From CAZFQG01 sp964520785 (GTDB lineage Bacteria; Planctomycetota; Planctomycetia; Pirellulales; Thermoguttaceae), in contig CAZFQG010000018.1 of NCBI GenBank assembly GCA_964520785.1, forward strand, positions 1 to 48,804: a stretch of 48,804 bases of DNA. The letters are read 5' to 3'. Position numbers and translations under genes: made by a program. Positions 15,885 to 24,500 of this stretch are shown piece after piece. The notes beneath the pieces were generated by a model, which ran no database searches, had not been told where the DNA came from, and saw only the letters and a program-made list of their open reading frames with translations. Numbering within the stretch: the first letter of the stretch is position 1; each line of letters opens with the position of its first letter.

Positions 15885-17024
15885 TCAGTTCGTAACGACC
15901 ATGTTGTCGCGGTGAACGACCTCGTCGTACGGATGGTATCCCAATGCCTCGAATATCTGTTCCGTTTTCAGTCCCTTGATGCGACGGATATCGGAGGATC
16001 CGTAGTTCGTCAATCCTCTGGCGAAGTCGGCGCCCTGAATATCTTGGATCGAAACGACGTCTCCCTTCTCGAATTCGCCGGTGACCTCGACAATTCCGGC
16101 GGGAAGAAGGCTTCGACCGCCCTTCCGAACCGCCTGGGATGCCCCGTGATCCAAGCGGATCGCCCCCTTGGGGACCGCGGCGAATCCGATCCACCGTTTT
16201 CGGGAAGTCACGGAGCGCCCTTGAGCGATTACCAGCGTCCCCACCGTTTCGCCGGCGAGGATTCCCCCGAGAACCCCGTGATCCCTACCGCTGGCGATAA
16301 TCACGTTTTCGCCGGCGGCGGTCACGAGCCTCGCGGCCTCGAGCTTGCTAGCCATACCCCCTTTGCTCATTCCGTTCGGACGATCGTGTACCAGCTCCAA
16401 GACCTCGGTCCCCACCCCAGTGACGAGCGGGATGACCCGGGAATTCAGCGCGGCCGGGGGGCCGTCATACAGTCCGGGAACGTCGGATAGAAGAATGAGG
16501 AGTGGCGCGCGGAGGAGGTTGGTGACGATGCCGGCGAGCCTGTCGTTGTCACCGAAAGTCGTTCGCAGCTCGTCGACGCTGACGGTGTCATTCTCGTTGA
16601 TAATGGGAACCGCCCCCAGTTCGAGCAATGTCAAGATGGTATTCCGCGCATTCAGATAGCTTGGTCTGCGGTTTAGGTCTTCGGCGGTGAGAAGTACTTG
16701 CGCAACATGTCGCCCGTGTACACGGAGCGATTTATCGTATGCCTCGACCAGCGCGCTTTGCCCGATTGCGGCAACTGCCTGGAGGTGGGGCAAATCGGTG
16801 GGCCGCCTGGACCACCCCAAACGGTCCATTCCGGCCCCGACCGCGCCGGAACTGACTACGACTACTCTGCGACCGGAATCCAGAATCGCGTTTAGTTCCT
16901 TCCCCAATCGGACTATTCGATTATAGTCCAGACTACCGTCCGGTTGCGTGAGAACGCGAGTCCCGATCTTGATGACGATCGTGTGGGCGCCGGTTGCAAT
17001 CTCTTGCCGAAGCAGGTCCGCCAT
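15885..17024 (-). CDS. proB: Glutamate 5-kinase with PUA domain
   Basis: Phosphorylates glutamate to gamma-glutamyl phosphate, the first step of proline synthesis. The 379-residue protein has an amino-acid-kinase domain (VIKIGTRVLTQ, VVVVSSGAVGAGMDRLG, INENDTVSVDEL, then GGMASKLEAARL) and a C-terminal PUA domain from about residue 285 (AIRLDHGASQAV, LLPAGIVEVTGEF, GLTNYGSSDIRRI), as in full-length ProB. The open frame extends to 17144, but the ATG at 17024 places the kinase motif about 20 residues in, as in the family; no strong ribosome-binding site is visible at either. It is divergent from purF with about 230 bp between. No proA is in view. Confidence 0.92.
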   Translation of the reverse strand: MADLLRQEIATGAHTIVIKIGTRVLTQPDGSLDYNRIVRLGKELNAILDSGRRVVVVSSGAVGAGMDRLGWSRRPTDLPHLQAVAAIGQSALVEAYDKSLRVHGRHVAQVLLTAEDLNRRPSYLNARNTILTLLELGAVPIINENDTVSVDELRTTFGDNDRLAGIVTNLLRAPLLILLSDVPGLYDGPPAALNSRVIPLVTGVGTEVLELVHDRPNGMSKGGMASKLEAARLVTAAGENVIIASGRDHGVLGGILAGETVGTLVIAQGRSVTSRKRWIGFAAVPKGAIRLDHGASQAVRKGGRSLLPAGIVEVTGEFEKGDVVSIQDIQGADFARGLTNYGSSDIRRIKGLKTEQIFEALGYHPYDEVVHRDNMVVTN

Positions 17025-17257
17025 GAAAGAATAACTATGTTGAAAGAAAAAGTGGGGCCGAATTCCGCGAAGGCCTTCCAGCATAGCGGAGGCTTGCTTT
17101 TCCGAGAATAGGATTGTGTCGCGAAACTCGGCGATTTCGCGCATGAAGTCGATCGATCCCTCGCCGGTTGTCGGAAGGTTCGATTACCGGTAGAATCGGC
17201 CGTTTAGCGAAGCAAACCTCATTTGAGAATGCGCTGGCCCTCTCCGACGAAAAACTG

Positions 17258-18880
17258 ATGAGCGAAATCCACGACGAGTGCGGCATTGCCGCCGTCTACC
17301 ATCCACTCAACGGCCCAGTGAGTTCCCTCTGTCCGCAAGGAGAGCCAAATCAAATTTCCAGACTCTTGCCGCGAATGTTGCTAGACATTCAAAATCGAGG
17401 GCAACTTTCCGCCGGCATGACGACGTACAATCCTCGGCGGCGACAGTTGATCGATACCCACAAGGAGGTGGGGACCGTCTCGGAGGTCTTCCGGCTCAAC
17501 CACCGTGGAAAGTTCCAGTCGCTCATGGCCAGGTACTCCGGGTCCGCCGCCATCGGTCACTGCCGTTACGCGACGTGTGGGCGGGACGACCGAAGTTATG
17601 CTCAGCCCTTTGAACGGCACCACATTCGTAAGCATAAGTGGTTCAGTTTCGCGTTCAACGGCCAATTAGCGAATTACGAGACGCTGCGACGAAGCCTATT
17701 GAGCGACGACAACAACTATCTCGCTCGCGAAACCGATACGGAGATCATCATGCATCTCGTCTGTCGCGAGCTTTCGACCGACAATCACCCTCGGTTGATC
17801 GACGTCTTTCGCCGGGTGAGCGAGCATTTCGACGGTGCCTACAGTATCGTGTTTCTCAACGCCTTTGGAGAGATGCTGGTTGCGCGCGATCCACTGGGGA
17901 TCAAACCGCTGAGCTATGCCGTCGACGGATCCCTCTTCGCGGCGGCCAGCGAGAGCGTTGCGCTGTTGAATCTCGGGTTCGAACCCGAGGCGATTCGTTC
18001 GTTGCCTCCCGGGATGGCGATCCAGGTATCGGATGAAGGGGTCCAAATCGAGCGATTCGCTCCGACCGCACGAACAGCCCATTGTTTCTTCGAGTGGGTC
18101 TATTTTTCAAACGTCGCCAGTACTCTCGACGGGCGGAGCGTCTACCTCGCCAGAAAAGCTTTGGGGGAGGAACTTGCCAAGTTGGAGACACTGGAAATGG
18201 ATGACCGGACCGTTGTCGTACCGGTGCCCGACACCAGTAAGGCGGCGGCTGACGCAATGGCGTACGCGTTGAAAGTCCCCAGCGTCGAAGGGTTGATCCG
18301 CAATCGTTACAGCGGACGCACCTTCATCGAGGGAGCCGGTAGCCGGGAGCGGAAAGCCTCCACGAAATACACCCCGCTCCGCGAGGTTCTCGAAGGAAAG
18401 CGAGTCCTGCTGGTCGAGGACTCCATCGTCCGCTCCACCACGATGAAGGTTCTCATCGAGCGGATTCGACGCCTGGGAGCACCGAAGGAAATCCACGTCC
18501 GGGTCGCATGTCCCCCCATTATTGGTCCATGTTTTTACGGCATTGATATGTCGACGGTCAATGAGTTGTTTGCACCGGCCTTTCTCCGCGGCGGTCCCCT
18601 GACTGATGAAATCCAGGCGGAAATGGCGGCGAAGCTCGGCGCCGATTCCCTCCGCTACCTCCCGGTGGAGGCAGTCTCCCGTGCGATCGGACTACCGGCG
18701 GGTGGGCTCTGTCAGGCCTGCATCACCGGGGACTATCCGACTCCAGCCGGTAATACGCTGGCCGCGGCCGCGCTGGAAAACTATAGAAACGGCGTCAGTG
18801 GCAGGACCTATGAGATGAATTCGCCAGAAAAAGAGTCGTCCAATTCGGCCAAACGAGTCGTCAAACGCTGTCACGTTTGA
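17258..18880 (+). CDS. purF: Amidophosphoribosyltransferase, Fe-S cluster type
   Basis: Catalyses the first committed step of purine synthesis: PRPP plus glutamine to phosphoribosylamine. From the ATG at 17258 the product has 540 residues. The glutaminase domain begins MSEIHDECGIAAVY; Cys8 would become the N-terminal nucleophile after removal of a seven-residue propeptide. IGHCRYAT and FNGQLANYETL follow. The phosphoribosyltransferase loop is VLLVEDSIVRSTT. Cysteines in HCFFEWVYF, GPCFYGID and LCQAC match the four [4Fe-4S] ligands of the Bacillus-type enzyme. It is longer than usual (about 470-500), with an insert near residues 17-40. The open frame extends upstream to 17168 (TTG), but the propeptide logic favours 17258. 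Confidence 0.9.
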   Translation: MSEIHDECGIAAVYHPLNGPVSSLCPQGEPNQISRLLPRMLLDIQNRGQLSAGMTTYNPRRRQLIDTHKEVGTVSEVFRLNHRGKFQSLMARYSGSAAIGHCRYATCGRDDRSYAQPFERHHIRKHKWFSFAFNGQLANYETLRRSLLSDDNNYLARETDTEIIMHLVCRELSTDNHPRLIDVFRRVSEHFDGAYSIVFLNAFGEMLVARDPLGIKPLSYAVDGSLFAAASESVALLNLGFEPEAIRSLPPGMAIQVSDEGVQIERFAPTARTAHCFFEWVYFSNVASTLDGRSVYLARKALGEELAKLETLEMDDRTVVVPVPDTSKAAADAMAYALKVPSVEGLIRNRYSGRTFIEGAGSRERKASTKYTPLREVLEGKRVLLVEDSIVRSTTMKVLIERIRRLGAPKEIHVRVACPPIIGPCFYGIDMSTVNELFAPAFLRGGPLTDEIQAEMAAKLGADSLRYLPVEAVSRAIGLPAGGLCQACITGDYPTPAGNTLAAAALENYRNGVSGRTYEMNSPEKESSNSAKRVVKRCHV

Positions 18881-19036
18881 GTGGGATGCGAAAGGACACT
18901 GGCGATTTCGCCGTGCCGCATAGCGCGACCGACCCCAGGCCACGAGAGGCAACTCGCGAGGAAGCGCCGAGAAACAAAGGAGAAGAGGCTGTGGCGAAGA
19001 ACCGCCTCTTGCACTCTTACACCGCGCAAAAAACGA

Positions 19037-19067
19037 CCCCCGTAGACGGGGCAGGGACCTACGGGGG
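19037..19067. other. Strong hairpin after purF with a T-run on the minus side
   Basis: Perfect 9-bp stem CCCCCGTAG (19037-19045) with CTACGGGGG (19059-19067), 13-nt loop. On the plus strand no T-run follows, but on the minus strand TCG and six Ts follow directly, the layout of an intrinsic terminator for leftward transcription. It may be bidirectional for purF. The rest of the 18881-19377 interval holds no gene I can support. Confidence 0.55.
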
Positions 19068-19377
19068 CAAGAGAATTAGCAAGGGTTACCCTCACTCGCT
19101 CTGTGTATATTATCGGCTTGAAAACCGATTTCTCAACCCTCATTGTGGGGTATTTCGGGGAAAATTCCGCTGTTTTTACCCCTCTGTTAGGTGTATGTGG
19201 TCGGTTTTTTCTCCAGACAAGCCCTGTACTTCGCGTTCCAATGAGTAATCTCGGGAGTAATCTCGCGGAACACCCCGGTGACGGTATGCAAACAGTCCCC
19301 TAACTTGGTCATCATGCGGCGAGGCCTTTTCGTTTCGCTCGCGAGGGGACTCCATGGAATGCCGACGATGTTAGAGG

Positions 19378-19383
19378 TATAAT
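19378..19383 (+). promoter_or_regulatory. -10 box of the lactonase gene
   Basis: A perfect TATAAT preceded by GAGG, 51 bp upstream of the ATG at 19434. The -35 region 17 bp upstream (TGGAAT) is weak. Confidence 0.5.
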
Positions 19384-19433
19384 CGTTTTCCGCGAGTTTT
19401 TTTCCCGTCCGTTCCGAGCAAAGGACATACAGC

Positions 19434-20564
19434 ATGAGACGCATCCTCTTGTTATTGATTTTCATCTCGTCGGTTCCCTACACCAGCCGGGCCGACGCCG
19501 TGGAAAGTCGGGTCTACTTCGGCACGTACACCGGCGGCAAGAGCGAAGGGATTTACGTGGCGGATTACGATCCGGTCGGTGGCTTGGTGAGCAACGTCCG
19601 CCTGGCGGTCGAGACCCCGAATCCTTCCTTTCTGGCGATCCACCCATCGAAGCGGTTTCTTTACGCGGTGAGCGAGATTGTCGAGTTTGACGGCCGGAAG
19701 ACGGGTGCCGTCGCGGCGTTCGAAATCAACGAATCGGACGGAGCGCTGCGGTTGGTCAACCGCAAATCGTCCGGTGGCGCCGGTCCGTGCCACGTAAGCC
19801 TGGACGCCAACGGCAAGTACGCCTTCGCCGCGAACTATACCGGTGGAAGCGCGGCGTGTCTGCCGATTCTGGCCGACGGATTTCTGGGTGACCCGATTTC
19901 GGTCGTTCAGCATGAGGGCTCCAGCGCGAATCCGCGTAGGCAGACCGCGGCGCACGCGCATTCGATCAATCTCGATCCGACCGGCAGTTTCGCGTTGGTC
20001 GCGGATTTGGGCATGGACAAAACGGTCATTTACCGGTTCGCCGACGGCAAACTCCGACCGAACGAGCCGCCCTTCGCCACGGCGGAACCCGGTGCAGGGC
20101 CTCGGCACCTTGCTTTTCACCCGAATGGGAAGATCGTCTACGTCATCAACGAGCTGTCCTGTACGATCGACGTTTTCAGCTTCAACTCCGAAGTCGGCAC
20201 CATGGAGCGCCTGCAAACCGCCTCCACCATCCCCGAGGGAGCGCAAGACGAGAGCGTTACCACGGCCGAAGTCCAAGTCCACCCCAACGGCAAGTTCGTT
20301 TACGGCAGCAACCGGGGTCTTAACACCCTCGCCGTCTTCGCCGCGGACGAGACCGGAAAACTCCGGTTCGTAGAACACGAACCGACGCTCGGAGTCCGCC
20401 CGAGGAATTTCCGAATCGCGCCCGATGGAAAGTTTCTGCTCGTCGCGAACCGGGAGTCGGACAATGTCGTGGCGTTCCGCATCGATGCGGCGACCGGAGA
20501 ACTGGAACCAACGGGATGCGAGGTCGAGGTCGGGTCTCCGTCGTGCGTTCGCTTCTTTGAATAG
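19434..20564 (+). CDS. Exported lactonase-family seven-bladed beta-propeller (6-phosphogluconolactonase-like)
   Basis: A 376-residue protein of the YbhE/Pgl lactonase family (cyclic beta-propeller). After a signal peptide (MRRILLLLIFISSVPYTSRA) come the repeating propeller strands, for example YFGTYTGGKSEGIYVADYD near the start, LAIHPSKRFLYAVSEI, PRHLAFHPNGKIVYVINEL and PRNFRIAPDGKFLLVANRES. Cytoplasmic relatives hydrolyse 6-phosphogluconolactone; this one is exported, as is common in planctomycetes, so the physiological substrate is unknown. The ATG has AAAGGA upstream and a perfect -10 box further up. It converges on the gene at 20574 with only 9 bp between stops. Confidence 0.88.
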   Translation: MRRILLLLIFISSVPYTSRADAVESRVYFGTYTGGKSEGIYVADYDPVGGLVSNVRLAVETPNPSFLAIHPSKRFLYAVSEIVEFDGRKTGAVAAFEINESDGALRLVNRKSSGGAGPCHVSLDANGKYAFAANYTGGSAACLPILADGFLGDPISVVQHEGSSANPRRQTAAHAHSINLDPTGSFALVADLGMDKTVIYRFADGKLRPNEPPFATAEPGAGPRHLAFHPNGKIVYVINELSCTIDVFSFNSEVGTMERLQTASTIPEGAQDESVTTAEVQVHPNGKFVYGSNRGLNTLAVFAADETGKLRFVEHEPTLGVRPRNFRIAPDGKFLLVANRESDNVVAFRIDAATGELEPTGCEVEVGSPSCVRFFE

Positions 20565-20573
20565 CCGGCCCTA

Positions 20574-23231
20574 CTACCTGGGCGGATTTACGACAATCTC
20601 ATCGACGAACACCCACGAGTCCCTTCCCGCGCTGCGGTGCCACGCCGGTAGCCGGCCGCCATTCTTCACGGTTGCGCGGAGGTACCTTGCCGTGACCTGT
20701 TTTTCCGGCGCGACGGTCTGCAAGGAGACCCGCGGTTTGCCGGATTCGGTCGCCGCCGGGTTCGTGAGGCCGCCGATAGGCGTAAACCGGCGGCCGTCCT
20801 CGGAGGCGGCCAGCGCGATCTCACTTGGGAGGAGAATTCCGACCACGATTGACTCCAGGCAGCGGACTCCTACCGATTGGATCGCAACCGGTTCGCCCAG
20901 ATCGACCGTCAGTTCCACGTCCGGGCCCTCCCAGCCGAGCCAGGTCCCGGCGGAGTGGTCCGCGGGGCCGATCTGGCCGTCCGTAAGGCTGCGTATTCCT
21001 TCCGCCGCATAGACGGGGCTCGGATCGAGGGTGGCCTCAACCGGTTTTCCTACGGCCGCGTGCTTCAGTTCCATCGGTTCAAGCGATTCGAGGACCTCGT
21101 CCGGGATCATCCGCTTTCGCCACTTGGCGTGGTGGCGGCCGATGCGGCACCTCTTGGCCATATCCCATAGGGACGTGTCCGTTTGGCGCATGGCAAGAAC
21201 GGCGTTGATCCACCCGCATGTCCAGCCGCTTTCGATGGACCAGGCACCCCAACCGGCGTCGGCGTTGCTGGCCCAAAATTCCCAGCGGTCAAAGTCGAAC
21301 GCGCGGAACCAGCCGCCGTCGAGGAACGGGTGGTTTTCGCTGCGGATTTGAATGCGGCAGAGGAATTCGGCCAGCTTATCGGCCGCCGTCTGGATCCGTG
21401 GATCCCCCGTCGCCGCGGCCGCTTCGTGCAGACCGATGAAGGCGAAATTCGTCGTGTAGAGCAAGTCGGCCACCGGATCGCCGTTCTCCTGGATGAGCGA
21501 CGCCTCCGTCGTGCCATACGCGGCGTTCGACTGCGAAGGAGGATAGGTACCATTCGCTAAAGGTCCGATCTCTTCGCGGATTGCCCCGCACTCGGCCTGG
21601 ATGGAGAGGAGTCCGTCAATCGCCTTGTCGAGCATGGCGCGGTTTTCCGCCGTATTCTCCACGCGGACGAGCCACGCCAACGGCAGGACGATTCTGGCCC
21701 GTTCCTGGGCCAGGCCGTTGGTCCAGTTGAGGCTGTCGGGGTATGCGGCCATCGTCCGCGTCAGGCCCTTCTTGGCACGGTCCAGCAGAAGCGGATCGCC
21801 CGTCTGATCGTAGGCCCACAGGTAACAGGCCCAGATATAGCACTGGAAATGGGGGGCCAGATGCACATGGGACCCGCGGAAGTAGTATTCCCAGCCGTTG
21901 GCGGTCAAGGGTTCCTGGTCGACGCGCGAGTGGCGGAAGCCCTGCCGGCCGGTGGTCCGCAGGTTGGCCAGAATACACAGCATCATCGGTTCATCCCATC
22001 GGTCTTCCTCCAGAAGAGCCGCCACGGCAAGCGAGCTCAGCAGGACTCGCGCATTGTCGTCGCCGTAGTTCGCCTTCAGCCAGGCCGGAGTGGACATTCC
22101 CCAGGCGATGTGGCCGAAGGAGGGGTGGTTCTCGTCGCCGCGGTCCCCTTTCCGTGCATCCGACTCGAAGTAGACGAAATCCATCAGGTTCTCGGCAACT
22201 CTCGTGTACTGTTTGTTGCCCTCGATAGCGCCGGCGAAAGCCAGCGCCATGGCCGACTCGGTATTGCAGTCGCTGCGCAGACAGGTGGATTGGATCTGAT
22301 TTCCGTCGGGCAGGATAATCGACAAAGGCGCCTCCATGATCCCCTCCGAGCCGTCCCCCACCGGCTCCTCCGGGCCCGGCGTAGGTACGCGGGGAGAAAC
22401 GGGGTCTCGTAGCCAGCTTTCGCGGAGCGTCACCATCCGTTCTTTCGTGGGGAGCAGTTTCGATTTGAAGAACCATTTCGCTCCCTTGGCGAGCGTCTGC
22501 TTCTCGGCATCCTCCGGAAGCGGTTCGTCCTTGCCGTACGCCGGCACCACCGTAAGCCGCCAGTCGAGCCGCGGCGTCTGGGAATCCGGGGCGAGCCAGG
22601 TGAACACCCGCTTCCACAGGGCCTGCCAGGCGTCTTTGGGAGCATACCGGCCGGTGATGAAATGGCTGAGTTTCGTGGTGGAAACAAGCGTGTTCTCGTC
22701 CAACTCGAAGAGGATCGGATAGGTCTTTTCCGGCAATCCGAAGACGGCACGGTCGAACCCGGCGACCCGGGCGGAAACGAGATGGGCCCCCTGCACGTCA
22801 ACCGGGAGCACGGTCAGGCCGTTGATCGCGAAGAGGCGGAGCCTGGGGAGCGACTCACCGAAGAAGTCGGACGCGACGACCGCCCTCTCGACCGCATCGT
22901 GGTGGGGTGCGCCGAGTTGCAGACCGGTTAGCGCCGATGGGTACTCCAGATAGACTCGGAGTCTTTTCTCCTTGGCGCCTTCAAGCAGCGACGGCGAAAT
23001 GGGCGTCGTTTCCTTTGGATAGCCCTGGGCGAGGATGAGCACCGCCGAACCGGATTTCGCGCCTCCGACGGCCTCCTCCGGCGTGTCGAACCGGGCCACG
23101 TCAAGACCCGCGTCTTGGGCGACACGGTAGAGGTCGTTGGCCGGCTCGCACGAGAAACGGTACGTGGCCGATTCCGCACAGGCCGCTAGCAACGCGGCGA
23201 AGAGGGGGGTGGTGATGATGCTGGCTTTCAT
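20574..23231 (-). CDS. Large secreted protein: helical glycosidase-like core plus discoidin-like C-terminal domain
   Basis: An 885-residue exported protein. The signal peptide (MKASIITTPLFAALLAACAESA) is followed by an N-terminal region with ILAQGYP and YLEYPS strands reminiscent of class I glutamine amidotransferase-like folds. A central mostly helical region (about 310-720, with HIAWGMSTPAW, YLWAYDQTGDPLLLDRAK, WGAWSIESGWTCGWINAVL) suggests a six-hairpin (alpha/alpha)6 barrel. The C-terminal 150 residues (ELTVDLGEPVAIQSVGVRCL, VTARYLRATVKNGG, WVFVDEIVVN) look like an F5/8 type C carbohydrate-binding domain. The overall form suggests a polysaccharide-active enzyme; no catalytic residues could be named. 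The ATG at 23231 has GGAG six bases upstream and is preferred to the ATG at 23243. Confidence 0.75.
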   Translation of the reverse strand: MKASIITTPLFAALLAACAESATYRFSCEPANDLYRVAQDAGLDVARFDTPEEAVGGAKSGSAVLILAQGYPKETTPISPSLLEGAKEKRLRVYLEYPSALTGLQLGAPHHDAVERAVVASDFFGESLPRLRLFAINGLTVLPVDVQGAHLVSARVAGFDRAVFGLPEKTYPILFELDENTLVSTTKLSHFITGRYAPKDAWQALWKRVFTWLAPDSQTPRLDWRLTVVPAYGKDEPLPEDAEKQTLAKGAKWFFKSKLLPTKERMVTLRESWLRDPVSPRVPTPGPEEPVGDGSEGIMEAPLSIILPDGNQIQSTCLRSDCNTESAMALAFAGAIEGNKQYTRVAENLMDFVYFESDARKGDRGDENHPSFGHIAWGMSTPAWLKANYGDDNARVLLSSLAVAALLEEDRWDEPMMLCILANLRTTGRQGFRHSRVDQEPLTANGWEYYFRGSHVHLAPHFQCYIWACYLWAYDQTGDPLLLDRAKKGLTRTMAAYPDSLNWTNGLAQERARIVLPLAWLVRVENTAENRAMLDKAIDGLLSIQAECGAIREEIGPLANGTYPPSQSNAAYGTTEASLIQENGDPVADLLYTTNFAFIGLHEAAAATGDPRIQTAADKLAEFLCRIQIRSENHPFLDGGWFRAFDFDRWEFWASNADAGWGAWSIESGWTCGWINAVLAMRQTDTSLWDMAKRCRIGRHHAKWRKRMIPDEVLESLEPMELKHAAVGKPVEATLDPSPVYAAEGIRSLTDGQIGPADHSAGTWLGWEGPDVELTVDLGEPVAIQSVGVRCLESIVVGILLPSEIALAASEDGRRFTPIGGLTNPAATESGKPRVSLQTVAPEKQVTARYLRATVKNGGRLPAWHRSAGRDSWVFVDEIVVNPPR

Positions 23232-23307
23232 GGTGTACTCCATCGAGGATTCCAGGTTAGGAGGAAGGGCACCCCGAATACTGGCGGGAGTGCCTTACGT
23301 GGGACGG

Positions 23308-24351
23308 TCATCCCGTGTTCCGCTGCGTCTTGATCTTGAGTCGTTGCACGGCGTCGGCAAGGATTCCGGCGCCTTGCCGGTAAATATCGCACGACGGTAG
23401 GCCGAATTCCCGAGAAACGCGCTCACACTCGTCGGCCGTTTCCTCGTCGTTGAAGCCGTAGCCGTTCACCGCGACACCGATGAACTCGCAAGGGTGAATG
23501 AAACGGGCGGCCATTTCATAAAACCGGCGGATTTCGCTTAGCGGCGGCATGGCGTAGTGGAGGGTGGGATTGACCGTTTCTTGACCCATCCGGTAGCACA
23601 TGATTAGTCCGTCCGGTGCGCATCCGTGCAGCAAGCCCAGAGTGACTCCGGAATAACGGCAGTCGATGAGGGTACCCTGCCCCTCGATGACGACGATCTC
23701 GTGGTGTTGATTGGCCAGGACGAGCCGTTCGGCGGCACCGGCGATGAAATCGGCGACGACCGCGTCGACGGCGCATCCGTCCCCTTCGACGAAAATCCCG
23801 GTCTGGCCGGTCGCGATGAACTTGGCGTCCTCACCGCGCCGGGAGAGTTCTCGCTGGGTCTCGATCGCGACCGCCATCTTACCGCAACTGCAAGCGCTTC
23901 CGACGGTCTGAATTCGAAGGCATCGCTCATTGAACGAGTCGTGCCGGGCAACGTCGCGTTCGTTGCTCTTGCGGACATCGACGAGCGCTGCCCCGCTGGC
24001 GGCCGCGGCTTGAGTGAACTCCGGGTCTTGCGAAAGGAAATCGTGCAGTCCGGAAAGGATCGTCATCCCGCGACTGATCGCGTCGAGCAAAATCGGGCGC
24101 CATGGGGCCGGGATGTGACCGCCGGGGGGCGCGATTCCGATCATAAGGGTGTCGGCCTGGGGAACCTCGTCAAGCGAACCGACAATCGGGAGATCACCAC
24201 CGACGGAAAGAAGCTCTGCGCTCGTACGGCCGGCGGTCTCGCGGTCGAGAATCGCGACGACCTCGTCGCGGCGATAGCGGATAACGGTTATCGCCGTCTT
24301 GGCATGCATGTTCGTTTGCCCGTCGGTCAAGATAACAATCTTGCTGGACAT
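23308..24351 (-). CDS. DUF1611 family P-loop protein (DgcN-like)
   Basis: A 347-residue cytoplasmic protein. The N-terminal part is Rossmann-like (KIVILTDGQTNMHAKTAI, VVAILDRETAG, LMIGIAPPGG), and a C-terminal P-loop NTPase-like domain carries VGSACSCGKMAVAIET (about 151-166), FIATGQTGIFVEG and IVVIEGQGTL. This is the DUF1611 arrangement; one characterised group (DgcN) acetylates D-glutamate beside a dipeptide-epimerase-like DgcA. No DgcA homologue is in the window, so that function is only a possibility. It starts at the ATG at 24351 with GGGAG upstream. It lies 149 bp downstream of the mutarotase-like gene and 76 bp upstream of the large secreted protein gene, all minus strand. Confidence 0.75.
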   Translation of the reverse strand: MSSKIVILTDGQTNMHAKTAITVIRYRRDEVVAILDRETAGRTSAELLSVGGDLPIVGSLDEVPQADTLMIGIAPPGGHIPAPWRPILLDAISRGMTILSGLHDFLSQDPEFTQAAAASGAALVDVRKSNERDVARHDSFNERCLRIQTVGSACSCGKMAVAIETQRELSRRGEDAKFIATGQTGIFVEGDGCAVDAVVADFIAGAAERLVLANQHHEIVVIEGQGTLIDCRYSGVTLGLLHGCAPDGLIMCYRMGQETVNPTLHYAMPPLSEIRRFYEMAARFIHPCEFIGVAVNGYGFNDEETADECERVSREFGLPSCDIYRQGAGILADAVQRLKIKTQRNTG

Positions 24352-24500
24352 GCGGTCATGTTCTCCCGTTGTCAGATACCGCGAGTCGGCACTCGCGGAA
24401 GTGAATTCGTCGACGGATGCCGACGCTTCGGATCGCCAACATCACCGGCATCCCGCGCCCACCGCCGAAAAGGACCGCCCACCGGACGATCCCCCTCTCC

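Noticed and set aside
17168..17257. Extra 30 residues at the start of purF.
   Set aside because: Begins at TTG without a ribosome-binding site; the N-terminal cysteine must be freed by a short propeptide, which the ATG at 17258 provides.
18877..19248. Open frame of 123 residues after purF.
   Set aside because: It crosses the 19037-19067 hairpin, has unlikely composition and no family signal.
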